Source: Paraclostridium dentum (GTDB lineage: Bacteria > Bacillota > Clostridia > Peptostreptococcales > Peptostreptococcaceae). Taken from it: DNA of 64,000 nucleotides. Below are positions 36,685-45,292 of the stretch, one piece after another (position 1 is the stretch's first letter; each line of letters begins with the position of its first letter). Made by a program: the position numbers and the translations under genes. The stretch covers positions 62,001-126,000 of the forward strand of contig NZ_WIPK01000003.1 of assembly GCF_012922555.1 (NCBI RefSeq). Direction: 5' to 3'. The notes beneath the pieces are model-generated. The model did no database searches and was not told the DNA's origin. It saw only the letters and a list, made by a program, of their open reading frames with translations.

Positions 36685-37211
36685 TTTGTAATAAGTAGTT
36701 CTATTATTTCAGCATACATATACGATGCATTCTTTTTCCAATTGTCGCATATTAATTTTGCTTGTTTTTCGGAAGATACGTTTAAATTTAAATCTATTAA
36801 GTTTGATTGGTTTTCAATAACTCGTAGATTTACTATATATTCATTATCACTTTGCTTGACAAAGCTTGACTTTACTTGAGTATCTGCTAATAAGTTTTCT
36901 TTATTTAATTTTATATACTCATCTAGCTTCTCTGTAATTTGAGAAGGAATTCTAGATAAGAAGTAGTTTAGAGTCTCAATACCTTTTTGTGTTAAAGTGT
37001 AATACTCTCTATTTGAATCTTCATATATTTTTAAGAATTTGGCATCCATAAGTTGTGAAAGAAATTGCTGTAATGAGAAATAATTCATTACTTCCGTCTC
37101 AAGAATAACTTGTGTTATTTGAGAATTTGTTAAATCCATCTTAGCTTTTTCTAAAACATATAAGATTAATAACTTATGGTAAGCTAATTCTTCAGATGAG
37201 TTTTCAAACAT
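36675..37211 (-). CDS. DUF4364 family winged-helix protein
   Basis: 178 residues. The N-terminal 85 residues look like a winged helix-turn-helix (LTNSQITQVILETEVMNYFS, then YYTLTQKGIETLNYFL as the wing), as in PadR/MarR-like regulators. The C-terminal half is a small alpha/beta domain. DUF4364 is common and uncharacterized in clostridia. GAGGATG precedes the ATG. DNA binding is inferred. Confidence 0.85.
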   Translation of the reverse strand: MFENSSEELAYHKLLILYVLEKAKMDLTNSQITQVILETEVMNYFSLQQFLSQLMDAKFLKIYEDSNREYYTLTQKGIETLNYFLSRIPSQITEKLDEYIKLNKENLLADTQVKSSFVKQSDNEYIVNLRVIENQSNLIDLNLNVSSEKQAKLICDNWKKNASYMYAEIIELLITNKK

Positions 37212-37332
37212 AATATCATCCTCCGTATAATGTTTCTATATAACTACTATATTAAACTAAAACATATAAAAATAAAAGTAGAATTTAATATTTAAATATA
37301 TGCACTTATATAAAAATTTTATTTATCTATGT

Positions 37333-37359
37333 AAAAAGGCTACCTTGTCAGGTAGCCTT
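37333..37359 (-). terminator. Terminator of the SASP gene
   Basis: On the minus strand AAGGCTACC-tgacaa-GGTAGCCTT followed by T5. It lies 30 nt after the SASP stop. Confidence 0.85.
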
Positions 37360-37389
37360 CTTATGAATCCTAGGTGTCTAATTTACTAC

Positions 37390-37587
37390 TTATTTTCCAG
37401 ACATTTGTCTTTCTGCCATTTCTACTAGCTTTTTAGTCATGTATCCACCTACATATCCATTTTGTCTAGCAGTTAAGTTTCCTTTATCTACTGATTCATA
37501 GTTAGATAAACCTAACTCATTAGCTATTTCTAGCTTCATTTGATTTAATGCTGCTTTAGCTTCTGGAACGGCTTTTTTAGTTGACAT
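37390..37587 (-). CDS. Alpha/beta-type small acid-soluble spore protein
   Basis: A 65-residue DNA-coating spore protein. Both family signatures are present: KLEIANELGL with the GPR protease region, and LTARQNGYVGGYMTKKLVEMAE near the C-terminus. It saturates and protects spore DNA and is degraded by GPR on germination. The ATG at 37587 follows AAGGAGG by 7 nt; an upstream in-frame extension of 13 codons would precede the Shine-Dalgarno. A leader hairpin (CAACAAG...CTTGTTG, 37621-37647) lies just upstream. Confidence 0.95.
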   Translation of the reverse strand: MSTKKAVPEAKAALNQMKLEIANELGLSNYESVDKGNLTARQNGYVGGYMTKKLVEMAERQMSGK

Positions 37588-37701
37588 AGTAAATTTCCTC
37601 CTTAAAGTTATAAGATGTCTCAACAAGTTTTTTCTAAAATCTTGTTGTTGGTATTAATTTAACCAATGCCCAAAATTATATTCACATTTTTAAAATTTTT
37701 T

Positions 37702-37866
37702 TTATTTAAATTTTTTATTTATTTTTATCTTTTTATCTTTTCTAATTCCTTCTTGAATTCCATGAGCTTCTCTTAAAAAATGTGTACTGTTTAATTTAAC
37801 ACTTTTGATTTCATTGTTTTCAGCTTTTCCTTTTAAAATTCCAAACTCACTTCTTAGATTAGTCAT
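37702..37866 (-). CDS. Small basic hypothetical protein (54 aa)
   Basis: A 54-residue lysine-rich protein starting MTNLRSEFGILKGKAENN and ending in KKIKINKKFK. AAGGTGGTG lies 6 nt before the ATG, an excellent Shine-Dalgarno, which is the main support. It lies directly upstream of the SASP gene on the same strand, so a spore-related role is possible. I do not recognise a family. Confidence 0.55.
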   Translation of the reverse strand: MTNLRSEFGILKGKAENNEIKSVKLNSTHFLREAHGIQEGIRKDKKIKINKKFK

Positions 37867-37989
37867 AAATACACCACCTTTTTTTAGATTACAATTAACT
37901 TTCCCAATTAATAAAATTAATTTAGTAGTAATTTTTTGAAAAAAATAAAAATAAACTTGTACTAGAGTATTTATAATTGGAGGGATGAT

Positions 37990-38754
37990 ATGAATAAGAA
38001 AATAACTGAAATTAAATCGTTGATATCTAGTTTCTTGTTTTTTGCTTTTACGCTTACGATTGTATTTGGGGTAGTGTATAGCGTAAGGTACATAGGGGAA
38101 AATATGTCAAATGAAAAAATGCCAATAAGTAAAGTGGAAACTGATGATAGAAAAATATCTTTAACTTTTGATATAGCATCTGGATCATCTAATATAGAAA
38201 CTATATTGGATGTTTTAGATAAATATAATGTAAAAGCATCATTTTTTCTAGTTGGAAATTGGGTAGATGAAAATGAAAAAATAGTAAAAGAAATTAGTGA
38301 GCGTGGGCACGATATAGGAAACCATTCAAATTCACATGCTAATATGAAAGAAATAAGTGAATCAGATTTAAAAAATGAATTAAACACAACATCATCCAAA
38401 ATAGAATCTATAACAGGAGAAAAGACAACGATGTATAGACCTCCTTTTGGAGAATTTGATAATAAAAGTTTAAAGGTTTGCGAAGATTTAGGATACACTG
38501 TAGTTAATTGGGATATAGATTCGTTTGACTGGAAGGAAATAGGGCCTAATTTTGTTACAGAGAAAGTTTTAAAGGGAGTTAAACCAGGATCTATAGTTTT
38601 ATTTCATGGAGATATAAAAAATAGTGAACAATACTTAGAAAAAACAATATCAAAGTTAAAAGAAAAATATGAAATAGTTCCATTATCAAAGTTAATGTAT
38701 AATGAAGGTTATGAAGTTGATTCAAATGGAATTCAAAAATTAAAAAGTAATTAG
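37990..38754 (+). CDS. PdaB-like sporulation polysaccharide deacetylase
   Basis: 254 residues: one N-terminal signal anchor (about 12-33) and a NodB domain. Motif 1 is LTFDIASGS rather than TFDDG, so the usual second Asp is replaced by Ile; this is characteristic of the PdaB/YlxY sporulation branch (which has FDISWG). Motif 2 HSNSHAN, motif 3 RPPFGEFD and the terminal HGD are kept. Likely acts on spore cortex or mother-cell peptidoglycan. GGAGGG lies about 7 nt before the ATG. Confidence 0.85.
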   Translation: MNKKITEIKSLISSFLFFAFTLTIVFGVVYSVRYIGENMSNEKMPISKVETDDRKISLTFDIASGSSNIETILDVLDKYNVKASFFLVGNWVDENEKIVKEISERGHDIGNHSNSHANMKEISESDLKNELNTTSSKIESITGEKTTMYRPPFGEFDNKSLKVCEDLGYTVVNWDIDSFDWKEIGPNFVTEKVLKGVKPGSIVLFHGDIKNSEQYLEKTISKLKEKYEIVPLSKLMYNEGYEVDSNGIQKLKSN

Positions 38755-38788
38755 AAAAAAGTTATAGGCAAAAGCCTATAACTTTTTT
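38755..38788 (+). terminator. Terminator before prdR
   Basis: 15-bp perfect stem AAAAAAGTTATAGGC-aaaa-GCCTATAACTTTTTT, starting at the stop codon; A-run and T-run make it bidirectional. Confidence 0.92.
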
Positions 38789-38891
38789 CTAATTTTTTAT
38801 TTTCTAAAAGGTATTTAAATAGAAAGTATTTTATGTAGAAGGTATATAGTATAATAGTACTTATAAAAATTTTCATTCTCAGGAGGTTATA

Positions 38892-40661
38892 ATGTTTTCT
38901 GTACCAGAAACTAAAATAGTAAAAGATGTTATGGGAAAGAGTTTTGTCTTAGTTGATGAAAACATCACACTAGGACAAGCTATCGATTTGATTGTAAGTA
39001 AAAATGAAAGAGAAGTTATGGTTGATAATGGAAACGGCGGCATAAAAGGAATCGTATCATTAACGGATATATGCAATCTATCATTAAAACGTAAAGATTA
39101 TAAAAATGAGTTAGTTAAAAATGCAATGAGTAAAAATCTAATAAGTATAAATAAAGATGCAAAGTTAGATGAATGCAGAAACATAATGATGAGAAATAAC
39201 ATAGGGGTACTACCAGTACTAGAAAATGAAAAGTTAATAGGGGTCGTAAATCAAAAACATATAAGAGATTTCTTATATATGGAGTTAGAAGATTACGGAA
39301 TAACTGTTAAGCATATAATAGGTGAAATAAAAGAAGGAATATGTGCTATAAATACAGATGGAAAAGTTGTTCTTTGGAATAAGTTTATGGAAAATCGATA
39401 TGGAATAAAGTCAGAAGAGATTGTTGGGAAATCCATGGAGAAGTATCTTAGTGGAACTATATCAGCTAGAGTTTTAAGAACTAAAACAAGAGAAAGTGGT
39501 ATATACAAAAATAATGATAATGAAAATGATGTTTATGGAGTAGTTGATGCAAACCCTATATTTATAAATTCGGAATTTGTAGGAGTTGTATGTACAGAAG
39601 TAGATATAACAGAGGCACAAAAGCTTTCAAGAAAACTTGATAAGGCAAATGATAGATTAAAATACTTAGAGGATGAAGTAAAAAACTTATCAAAAGGAAG
39701 TTTTGATAATATATTAGGCAGAAGTTATAAATTAGAAAGAGCTAAGGAAGTGGCTAAAAGGGTTTCGAATACAAATAGTAGTATATTTATATTTGGAGAA
39801 AGTGGAACAGGTAAAGAAGTTTTTGCACGTGCTATACATGATTATAGTGAAAGAAAAGGGCCTTTTATACCTGTAAACTGTAGTGCCATACCATCAGAAT
39901 TATTTGAGAGTGAATTTTTTGGATATGAAGCAGGGTCGTTTACCGGTGCAAATAAAAAAGGTAAAATGGGTATATTTGAACTAGCAAAGCACGGTACTGT
40001 ATTTTTAGATGAGATAGCAGATTTACCATTAAGCATGCAGGCAAAACTATTAAGAGTATTACAAGAAAAAGAAGTAAGAAGAATAGGTGGAGAAAAAACT
40101 ATAAAAATAGACGCTAGAATTATATCTGCAACTAATAAAAATTTACAAAATTTAGTTGGAGAAGGTAAGTTTAGAGAAGATTTATATTATAGATTAAATG
40201 TAGTAGAAATAGATTTACCACCATTAAGAGAAAGAAAAGAAGATATATTACTTTTAGTTAATAAATTTATAAAAGAGATATGTGAAGAAAACAATAGAGA
40301 ACCACTAAAAATAAGTAAAGAAGCTATGGATATATTACAAAGATATACGTGGAAAGGTAATATAAGAGAATTAAAAAACACAATAGAAAATATAGTAGTG
40401 TTATCTACTGGAGATATAATAGATAAAGATGATATACCTGTTTATATAGTTGAATCTAGTCAACATATAAGCGTAGATGAAGAATATCCATTAGACCTTA
40501 ATAAAGCTATAAGCAAATTAGAGGTAAAAACTATAAAGGTTGCACTAAGCATGACTAATGGAAATAAAGCAAAAGCAGCTAAAATACTTAATATACCAAG
40601 AACAACTCTTTATTATAAGATTGAACAGTACGACATAGAGGTGACGAAAAATAGACATTAG
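38892..40661 (+). CDS. prdR: Sigma-54-dependent activator of the proline reductase genes (PrdR)
   Basis: 589 residues in the order tandem CBS domains (about 8-130), PAS (about 140-245), AAA+ sigma-54 activator domain (about 272-505; Walker [15 protein letters not shown] as the sigma-54 contact loop, Walker B GTVFLDEIADL) and a Fis-type HTH (NGNKAKAAKILNIPRTTLYYK). This architecture and position are those of C. difficile PrdR, which activates prd genes when proline is present. AGGAGG precedes the ATG. A -24/-12 promoter lies downstream, before prdC. Confidence 0.94.
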   Translation: MFSVPETKIVKDVMGKSFVLVDENITLGQAIDLIVSKNEREVMVDNGNGGIKGIVSLTDICNLSLKRKDYKNELVKNAMSKNLISINKDAKLDECRNIMMRNNIGVLPVLENEKLIGVVNQKHIRDFLYMELEDYGITVKHIIGEIKEGICAINTDGKVVLWNKFMENRYGIKSEEIVGKSMEKYLSGTISARVLRTKTRESGIYKNNDNENDVYGVVDANPIFINSEFVGVVCTEVDITEAQKLSRKLDKANDRLKYLEDEVKNLSKGSFDNILGRSYKLERAKEVAKRVSNTNSSIFIFGESGTGKEVFARAIHDYSERKGPFIPVNCSAIPSELFESEFFGYEAGSFTGANKKGKMGIFELAKHGTVFLDEIADLPLSMQAKLLRVLQEKEVRRIGGEKTIKIDARIISATNKNLQNLVGEGKFREDLYYRLNVVEIDLPPLRERKEDILLLVNKFIKEICEENNREPLKISKEAMDILQRYTWKGNIRELKNTIENIVVLSTGDIIDKDDIPVYIVESSQHISVDEEYPLDLNKAISKLEVKTIKVALSMTNGNKAKAAKILNIPRTTLYYKIEQYDIEVTKNRH

Positions 40662-40796
40662 ACGAAAAACTGACATTTATAACGTTTTCAATTTGAAATA
40701 GGGAAGTTAGGGGGATGTGATAAAAATAACTATAAAAAAATTAAAATGAAACCTTAAAAGTGTCGAAAATATGACGCTTATTCTCGGGAAAACGTA

Positions 40797-40909
40797 ATTT
40801 GTCGTTGTAATTTGATGAAATTTGGTATAAAATATATGTAGATATTGAAGAGAAATGTGAAAAACGTGTCGAAAAATGATATTTTATAAACAAATACGAC
40901 AAAAACTTT
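40797..40909. promoter_or_regulatory. Candidate PrdR upstream activating sites
   Basis: Between prdR and prdC (40662-40995) the motif TTTGTCGT at 40798-40805 recurs inverted as ACGACAAA at 40896-40903, and GTGTCGAAAA occurs at 40760-40769 and 40866-40875. They lie 30-180 bp upstream of the -24 element, the usual range for enhancer-binding proteins. This is a visual match; no published PrdR site was compared. Confidence 0.4.
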
Positions 40910-40933
40910 AAAAAAATAATTAAAATAAAATAT

Positions 40934-40950
40934 TTGGCACGGTAATTGCT
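40934..40950 (+). promoter_or_regulatory. Sigma-54 (-24/-12) promoter of the prd operon
   Basis: TTGGCAC-ggtaa-TTGCT matches the sigma-54 consensus TTGGCAC-N5-TTGCW exactly, including the invariant GG and GC with correct spacing. It lies 46 bp before the prdC start. Confidence 0.93.
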
Positions 40951-40995
40951 AATAATAAAATGGTGTAAAATAAAATTAGTCAGGGGGTGAAATCT

Positions 40996-42282
40996 ATGAT
41001 GCTTAAAATAGAATTAAGACAGCATGTAGGTGCGCCATGTAAACCTATAGTTGAGGTTGGAAGCGAAGTTAAAAAAGGACAACTTATAGCTGAGCCACAA
41101 GGATTAGGAGCAAATATACATTCAAGTGTTTATGGTAAAGTTGTTGAAGTTACAGAAAGTTCTATAATAATAGAGGCTTCTGAGAATCAACCTGATGAGT
41201 ATGTAAAAATAAAAGATACAGAAAGTAACTTAGACGCTATAAAAGAAGCTGGTATAGTTGGTGCAGGAGGAGCTGGTTTCCCTACACATGTAAAACTTAA
41301 TGTAGATCTTACAGGAGGATGTATCATAGCAAATGCTGCAGAATGTGAGCCAGTACTTGGTCACAATGTGGAGTTAATGGAAAATAATCCAGAGATAATA
41401 ATTAAAGGATTAAAATACATGCTTGATATAACTAAAGCTGATAAAGCTTATATAGCTGTAAAGCCGAAGTACAAAAAAGCCATAATGGCATTAGGAAAAG
41501 CTTGTAAGAATGAAGCAAACATAGAATTAAAATATTTACCAGATATGTACCCAGCTGGTGACGAGAGGGTTATAATAAGAGAATTATTAGGAATAACTCT
41601 TGTTCCAGGACAACTTCCAATAGAAGCGAAAACTGTAGTTTCTAATGTTGAAACTATAAAACGTATAGTAGAAGCTATAGAAGAAAGAAAACCTTTTATA
41701 ACTAAAGACATAACTGTTGGAGGAAGAGTAAAAGGTGCAGAGAACAAAGGCAAAGTATTTATGGATGTTCCTATAGGAATGCCTATAATAACATATATAG
41801 AAAAATGTGGAGGATTCATTGCACCATATGGAGAAATAGTACTTGGAGGTCCTTTCACTGGAAGACACGGTGAAGAAGAAAGTCCAGTTACTAAAACTCT
41901 AGGAGGTATATTAGTATCTATGCCACTTCCACAAGAAAGCAAGAAATTAGGAATAATAGCTTGTGAATGTGGAGCTCAAGAAGAAAGATTAAAACAAATA
42001 GCATCTTTAATGGGTGCTGAAGTTGTAGCAGAAGAAAAATGTAAAAGAATGACTGAGGTAAATGGTAGATTTAGATGTGATTTACCAGGTATATGCCCAG
42101 GTCAAGCAGAAAAAGTGCTTAAGTTAAAGAGTCAAGGAGCTGAAGCTGTATTAATAGGTAACTGCGAGGACTGAACAAACACAGTTATGCAAGTGGCGCC
42201 TAGGTTAGGTTTGCCTGTATACCATAGTACAGACCATGTATTAAGAGCTTCGGGACATAGATTATATAGAAGAAAAAAATAA
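40996..42282 (+). CDS. prdC: Selenoprotein PrdC (RnfC-like electron-transfer protein)
   Basis: Electron-transfer protein of the proline reductase pathway, resembling RnfC. 428 residues if the in-frame TGA at 42172-42174 is read as selenocysteine (residue 393, in NCED-U-TNTV); the same frame continues 36 codons to TAA with typical composition. The N-terminal biotinyl-like lobe (LRQHVGAPCKP) and VGAGGAGFPTHVK nucleotide-binding loop fit RnfC. AGGGGGTG precedes the ATG at 40996; the GTG at 40987 is inside it. A SECIS-like stem (GCAA...TTGC, loop AGGTT) lies at 42189-42214. Confidence 0.93.
42189..42214 (+). promoter_or_regulatory. SECIS-like hairpin in prdC
   Basis: Begins 14 nt after the UGA. 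GCAA pairs with TTGC and CCT with AGG, presenting an apical AGGTT loop that resembles the AGGUCU loop of E. coli fdhF. The pairing is weak in the middle, so the fold needs checking. Confidence 0.45.
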
Positions 42283-42301
42283 TGCTAGGAGGTATTAGAA
42301 A

Positions 42302-44185
42302 ATGTCAATAACTGTAGAAACAGCTAAAGCTCATGCTAAAGATCCAGCGGTATGCTGCTGTAGATTTGAAGCTGGGACTGTACTAGAACCATCAAATTTA
42401 GAAGATCCAGCAATATTCGCTGACTTAGAGGATTCAGGATTATTAACAATAGCAGATGATTGTTTAACAATAGAGCAAGTTTTAGGAGCTAAATTATTAA
42501 AAACTTTAGATGCTTTAACTCCAATAACTGCTGACTGTGTAGAAGGTGTAGTAGCAGTAGCTGAAGAGGCTAAAGAAGAAGTTAAGGAAGAAGTTAAAGA
42601 AGTAGCACCAGTAGCTTCAGTAGCTCCAGTATCTCAAATAGCTCCAGTAAATGGACAAACTATAAAGATACATATAGGTGAAGGTAGAGATATAAACTTA
42701 GAAATACCTTTAAATGTAGCTCAAGGAATGGGTGTAGCACCAGTTGCTCCTGTAGCTGTAGCAGAAAATGCAGAAGCTGTAGAAGTTAAAGCTGAGCCAG
42801 TTCAAGAAGCTAAAGCAATAAGAAGCTTAACTAAAAAACATTTTAAAATAGAAAAAGTAGTTTTCGCTGAAGAAACTAAAATAGATGGAACTACTTTATA
42901 CTTAAGAACTCCAGAAGAATTAACTAAAGAAGCTGTAAATTCAGAAGAATTAGTTGTTGATATGAAGTTAGAAATAATAACTCCAGCTGAATACAACAAA
43001 TACAGTGAAACTATAATGGACGTTCAACCTATAGCGACTAAAGAAGAAGGAGATATAGGAGAAGGTGTAACAAGAGTTATAGATGGAGTTATAATGATGG
43101 TAACTGGTACTGATGAAAACGGAGTTCAAATAGGTGAATTCGGTTCTTCAGAAGGTGTATTAGAAACTAACATAATGTGGGGAAGACCAGGTGCTCCTGA
43201 TAAAGGTGATATATTCATCAAAACTCAAGTAACAGTTAAAGCTGGTACTAACATGGAAAGACCAGGACCATTAGCTGCTCACTGTGCATCTGATTATATA
43301 ACTCAAGAAATAAGAGAAGCATTAAAGAAAGCTGAAGAGTCTTTAGTAGTTGATACTGAAGAATTAACTCAATATAGAAGACCTGGTAAGAAAAAGGTTG
43401 TTGTAGTTAAAGAGATAATGGGACAAGGGGCAATGCATGATAACTTAATATTACCTGTTGAGCCAGTTGGAACATTAGGAGCTAAACCAAACGTTGACTT
43501 AGGAAACGTTCCAGTAGTATTATCTCCACTTGAAGTATTAGATGGTGGTATACATGCATTAACTTGTATAGGACCTGCATCTAAAGAAAACTCTAGACAT
43601 TACTGGAGAGAGCCATTAGTAATAGAAGCTATGCATGATGAAGAAATAGATTTAGTAGGTGTTATATTTGTAGGATCTCCACAAGTAAATGCTGAGAAAT
43701 TCTATGTATCTAAGAGATTAGGTATGATGATAGAAGCTATGGGTGTTGATGGTGCTATAGTAACAACTGAAGGATTCGGAAACAACCATATAGATTTCGC
43801 TTCTCATATAGAGCAAATAGGTAAGAGAGATGTAGCTGTAGTAGGTGTAAGTTTCTCTGCTGTTCAAGGTGCTCTAGTTGTTGGTAATGAATACATGAAA
43901 TACATGATAGACAACAACAAGTCTAAACAAGGTATAGAAAATGAAGTATTATCAAACAATACATTATGCCCAGAAGATGCTGTAAGATCTTTAGCAATGT
44001 TAAAGACAGTAATGGGTGGAGAAGAAGTTAAAGCCGCTGAAAGAAAATGGAATGCTAACGTTAAATTAAATAACGTTGAATTAATAGAAAAAGAAACTGG
44101 TAAGAAGTTAGAACTTGTTGAAAACGAGCAAACTTTACCAATGAGTGAAAAAAGAAAGAATATATACGAAAAAGACGCTAAATAG
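42302..44185 (+). CDS. prdA: D-proline reductase proprotein PrdA
   Basis: Reduces D-proline to 5-aminovalerate together with PrdB. The 627-residue proprotein begins with a short domain containing CCCRFEAG, then an Ala/Pro/Val-rich linker (about 85-185) and the reductase domain. Self-cleavage before Cys422 (HALT-CIGPASKENSRHYW) gives about 45 and 23 kDa chains and converts that cysteine into the catalytic pyruvoyl group; this is established for Clostridium sticklandii and the residue position agrees. AGGAGG precedes the ATG; 19 nt after prdC. Confidence 0.97.
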   Translation: MSITVETAKAHAKDPAVCCCRFEAGTVLEPSNLEDPAIFADLEDSGLLTIADDCLTIEQVLGAKLLKTLDALTPITADCVEGVVAVAEEAKEEVKEEVKEVAPVASVAPVSQIAPVNGQTIKIHIGEGRDINLEIPLNVAQGMGVAPVAPVAVAENAEAVEVKAEPVQEAKAIRSLTKKHFKIEKVVFAEETKIDGTTLYLRTPEELTKEAVNSEELVVDMKLEIITPAEYNKYSETIMDVQPIATKEEGDIGEGVTRVIDGVIMMVTGTDENGVQIGEFGSSEGVLETNIMWGRPGAPDKGDIFIKTQVTVKAGTNMERPGPLAAHCASDYITQEIREALKKAEESLVVDTEELTQYRRPGKKKVVVVKEIMGQGAMHDNLILPVEPVGTLGAKPNVDLGNVPVVLSPLEVLDGGIHALTCIGPASKENSRHYWREPLVIEAMHDEEIDLVGVIFVGSPQVNAEKFYVSKRLGMMIEAMGVDGAIVTTEGFGNNHIDFASHIEQIGKRDVAVVGVSFSAVQGALVVGNEYMKYMIDNNKSKQGIENEVLSNNTLCPEDAVRSLAMLKTVMGGEEVKAAERKWNANVKLNNVELIEKETGKKLELVENEQTLPMSEKRKNIYEKDAK

Positions 44186-44222
44186 TAAAAGACGTTAATA
44201 GGTTATGGAAGGATGAAATATT

Positions 44223-44492
44223 ATGGATAGATTAAAATATATATCAACTGAAAGAATGTATGAAGGAGTTATAGTAGATATCACTGACGGTGGAGTTACT
44301 ATAGACTTAAAAGGCAGATTAGGCCAATTTAAAATACCGAAAAGAATGCTTATAACTGATTATGAGCTTAAGCTTGGTCTTGAGGTTGGGTTTATGTTAA
44401 GTTATCCAGAAGTACTAAGTCCGGAACCTAATCAAAAGTATGTAGATATAATCGAAAGAAATAAAAAAAATAAAGAAGAATTAGAGAAATAG
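44223..44492 (+). CDS. Small protein of the prd operon (CBO2463/CBO2479 domain-like)
   Basis: An 89-residue soluble protein beginning MDRLKYISTERMYEGVIVDI and rich in beta strands (EGVIVDITDGGVTIDLKGRLGQFKIPKRM), resembling a small beta-barrel such as an S1/OB-like module. A homologue occupies the same position between prdA and prdB in C. difficile. Function unknown; a chaperone or assembly role for the reductase is an inference from position. TGGAAGG lies upstream of the ATG. Confidence 0.85.
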   Translation: MDRLKYISTERMYEGVIVDITDGGVTIDLKGRLGQFKIPKRMLITDYELKLGLEVGFMLSYPEVLSPEPNQKYVDIIERNKKNKEELEK

Positions 44493-44508
44493 AAGGGAGA
44501 GAAAAACT

Positions 44509-45234
44509 ATGAGCCTTACAACAATAAAAGGACTTCAATCTGAAATATTTGTACCAATAACACCTCCTCCTGTTTGGACTCCTGTAACTAAAGAACTAAA
44601 GGATATGACTATAGCTTTAGCTACAGCGTCAGGTGTACATTTAAAAGCTGATAAGAGATTCAACCTAGCAGGTGACTTTACATTTAGAGAAATACCAGAC
44701 ACAGCAACTACTGATGAGATGATGGTATCTCACGGAGGATATGATAACGCTGATGTTAACAAAGATATAAACTGTATGTTCCCTATAGACAGACTACATG
44801 AATTAGCTAAAGAAGGATTTATAAAATCTGTAGCTCCAGTTCATATAGGATTCATGGGTGGTGGTGGAGACCAAACTAAATTCACTGAAGAAACTGGTCC
44901 TGAAATCGCTAAAAGATTAAAAGATGAGGGAGTAGACGGTGTAGTTCTAACAGCTGGCTGAGGTACTTGCCATAGAACTGCCGTGATCGTGCAGAGAGCA
45001 ATAGAAGAAGCTGGTATACCAACTATAATAATAGCAGCTCTTCCTCCAGTAGTTAGACAAAACGGAACTCCAAGAGCAGTTGCTCCACTAGTTCCAATGG
45101 GTGCTAATGCTGGTGAACCAAACAATAAAGAAATGCAAATGCATATATTAAGAGATACTTTAGAGCAATTAATAGCTATACCATCTGCTGGTAAGATAAT
45201 TCAATTACCATACGAGTATGTAGCTCAAGTATAA
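44509..45234 (+). CDS. prdB: Selenoprotein PrdB, proline reductase 26 kDa subunit
   Basis: Selenium subunit of D-proline reductase, 241 residues. The in-frame TGA at 44959-44961 encodes Sec151 in VVLTAG-U-GTCHRTA, the catalytic U-x2-C motif that attacks the substrate bound to the PrdA pyruvoyl group. Without readthrough the sequence would split into two pieces with no independent Shine-Dalgarno for the second. GCC GTG ATC GTG CAG just after the UGA is GC-rich codon use unlike the rest of the gene, as expected for a SECIS. GGGAGAG precedes the ATG. Confidence 0.97.
44967..45001 (+). promoter_or_regulatory. SECIS-like hairpin in prdB
   Basis: Nested stems TTGC/GCAA (44967-44970, 44998-45001) and CTGC/GCAG (44978-44981, 44991-44994) with loop CGTGATCGT, 5-17 nt after the UGA. 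It coincides with a run of codons unusually rich in GC. Confidence 0.6.
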
Positions 45235-45244
45235 TAGATAACAC

Positions 45245-45272
45245 AGCCCTTCCCTAGCAATAGAGAAGGGCT
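45245..45272 (+). terminator. Intra-operon hairpin between prdB and prdD
   Basis: AGCCCTTC-cctagcaataga-GAAGGGCT, 8-bp GC-rich stem without a T-run (TATATAAAAA follows). It may stabilise the prdA-prdB part of the message or act as a weak attenuator. Confidence 0.55.
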
Positions 45273-45292
45273 TATATAAAAAGGTGATATAA

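Noticed and set aside
37990-38754. PdaB-like protein as an inactive deacetylase because motif 1 lacks the second Asp
   Set aside because: The FDxxxG variant is normal for the PdaB/YlxY branch, so it is not evidence of inactivation.
41448-41942. Minus-strand open frame (164 codons) inside prdC
   Set aside because: It is antisense to conserved RnfC-like sequence and has no family resemblance.
44509-45234. Two separate genes (44509-44961 and 44983-45234)
   Set aside because: The TGA between them sits in the conserved PrdB motif G-U-GTC, the frame is continuous, and the second part has no Shine-Dalgarno; it is one selenoprotein gene.
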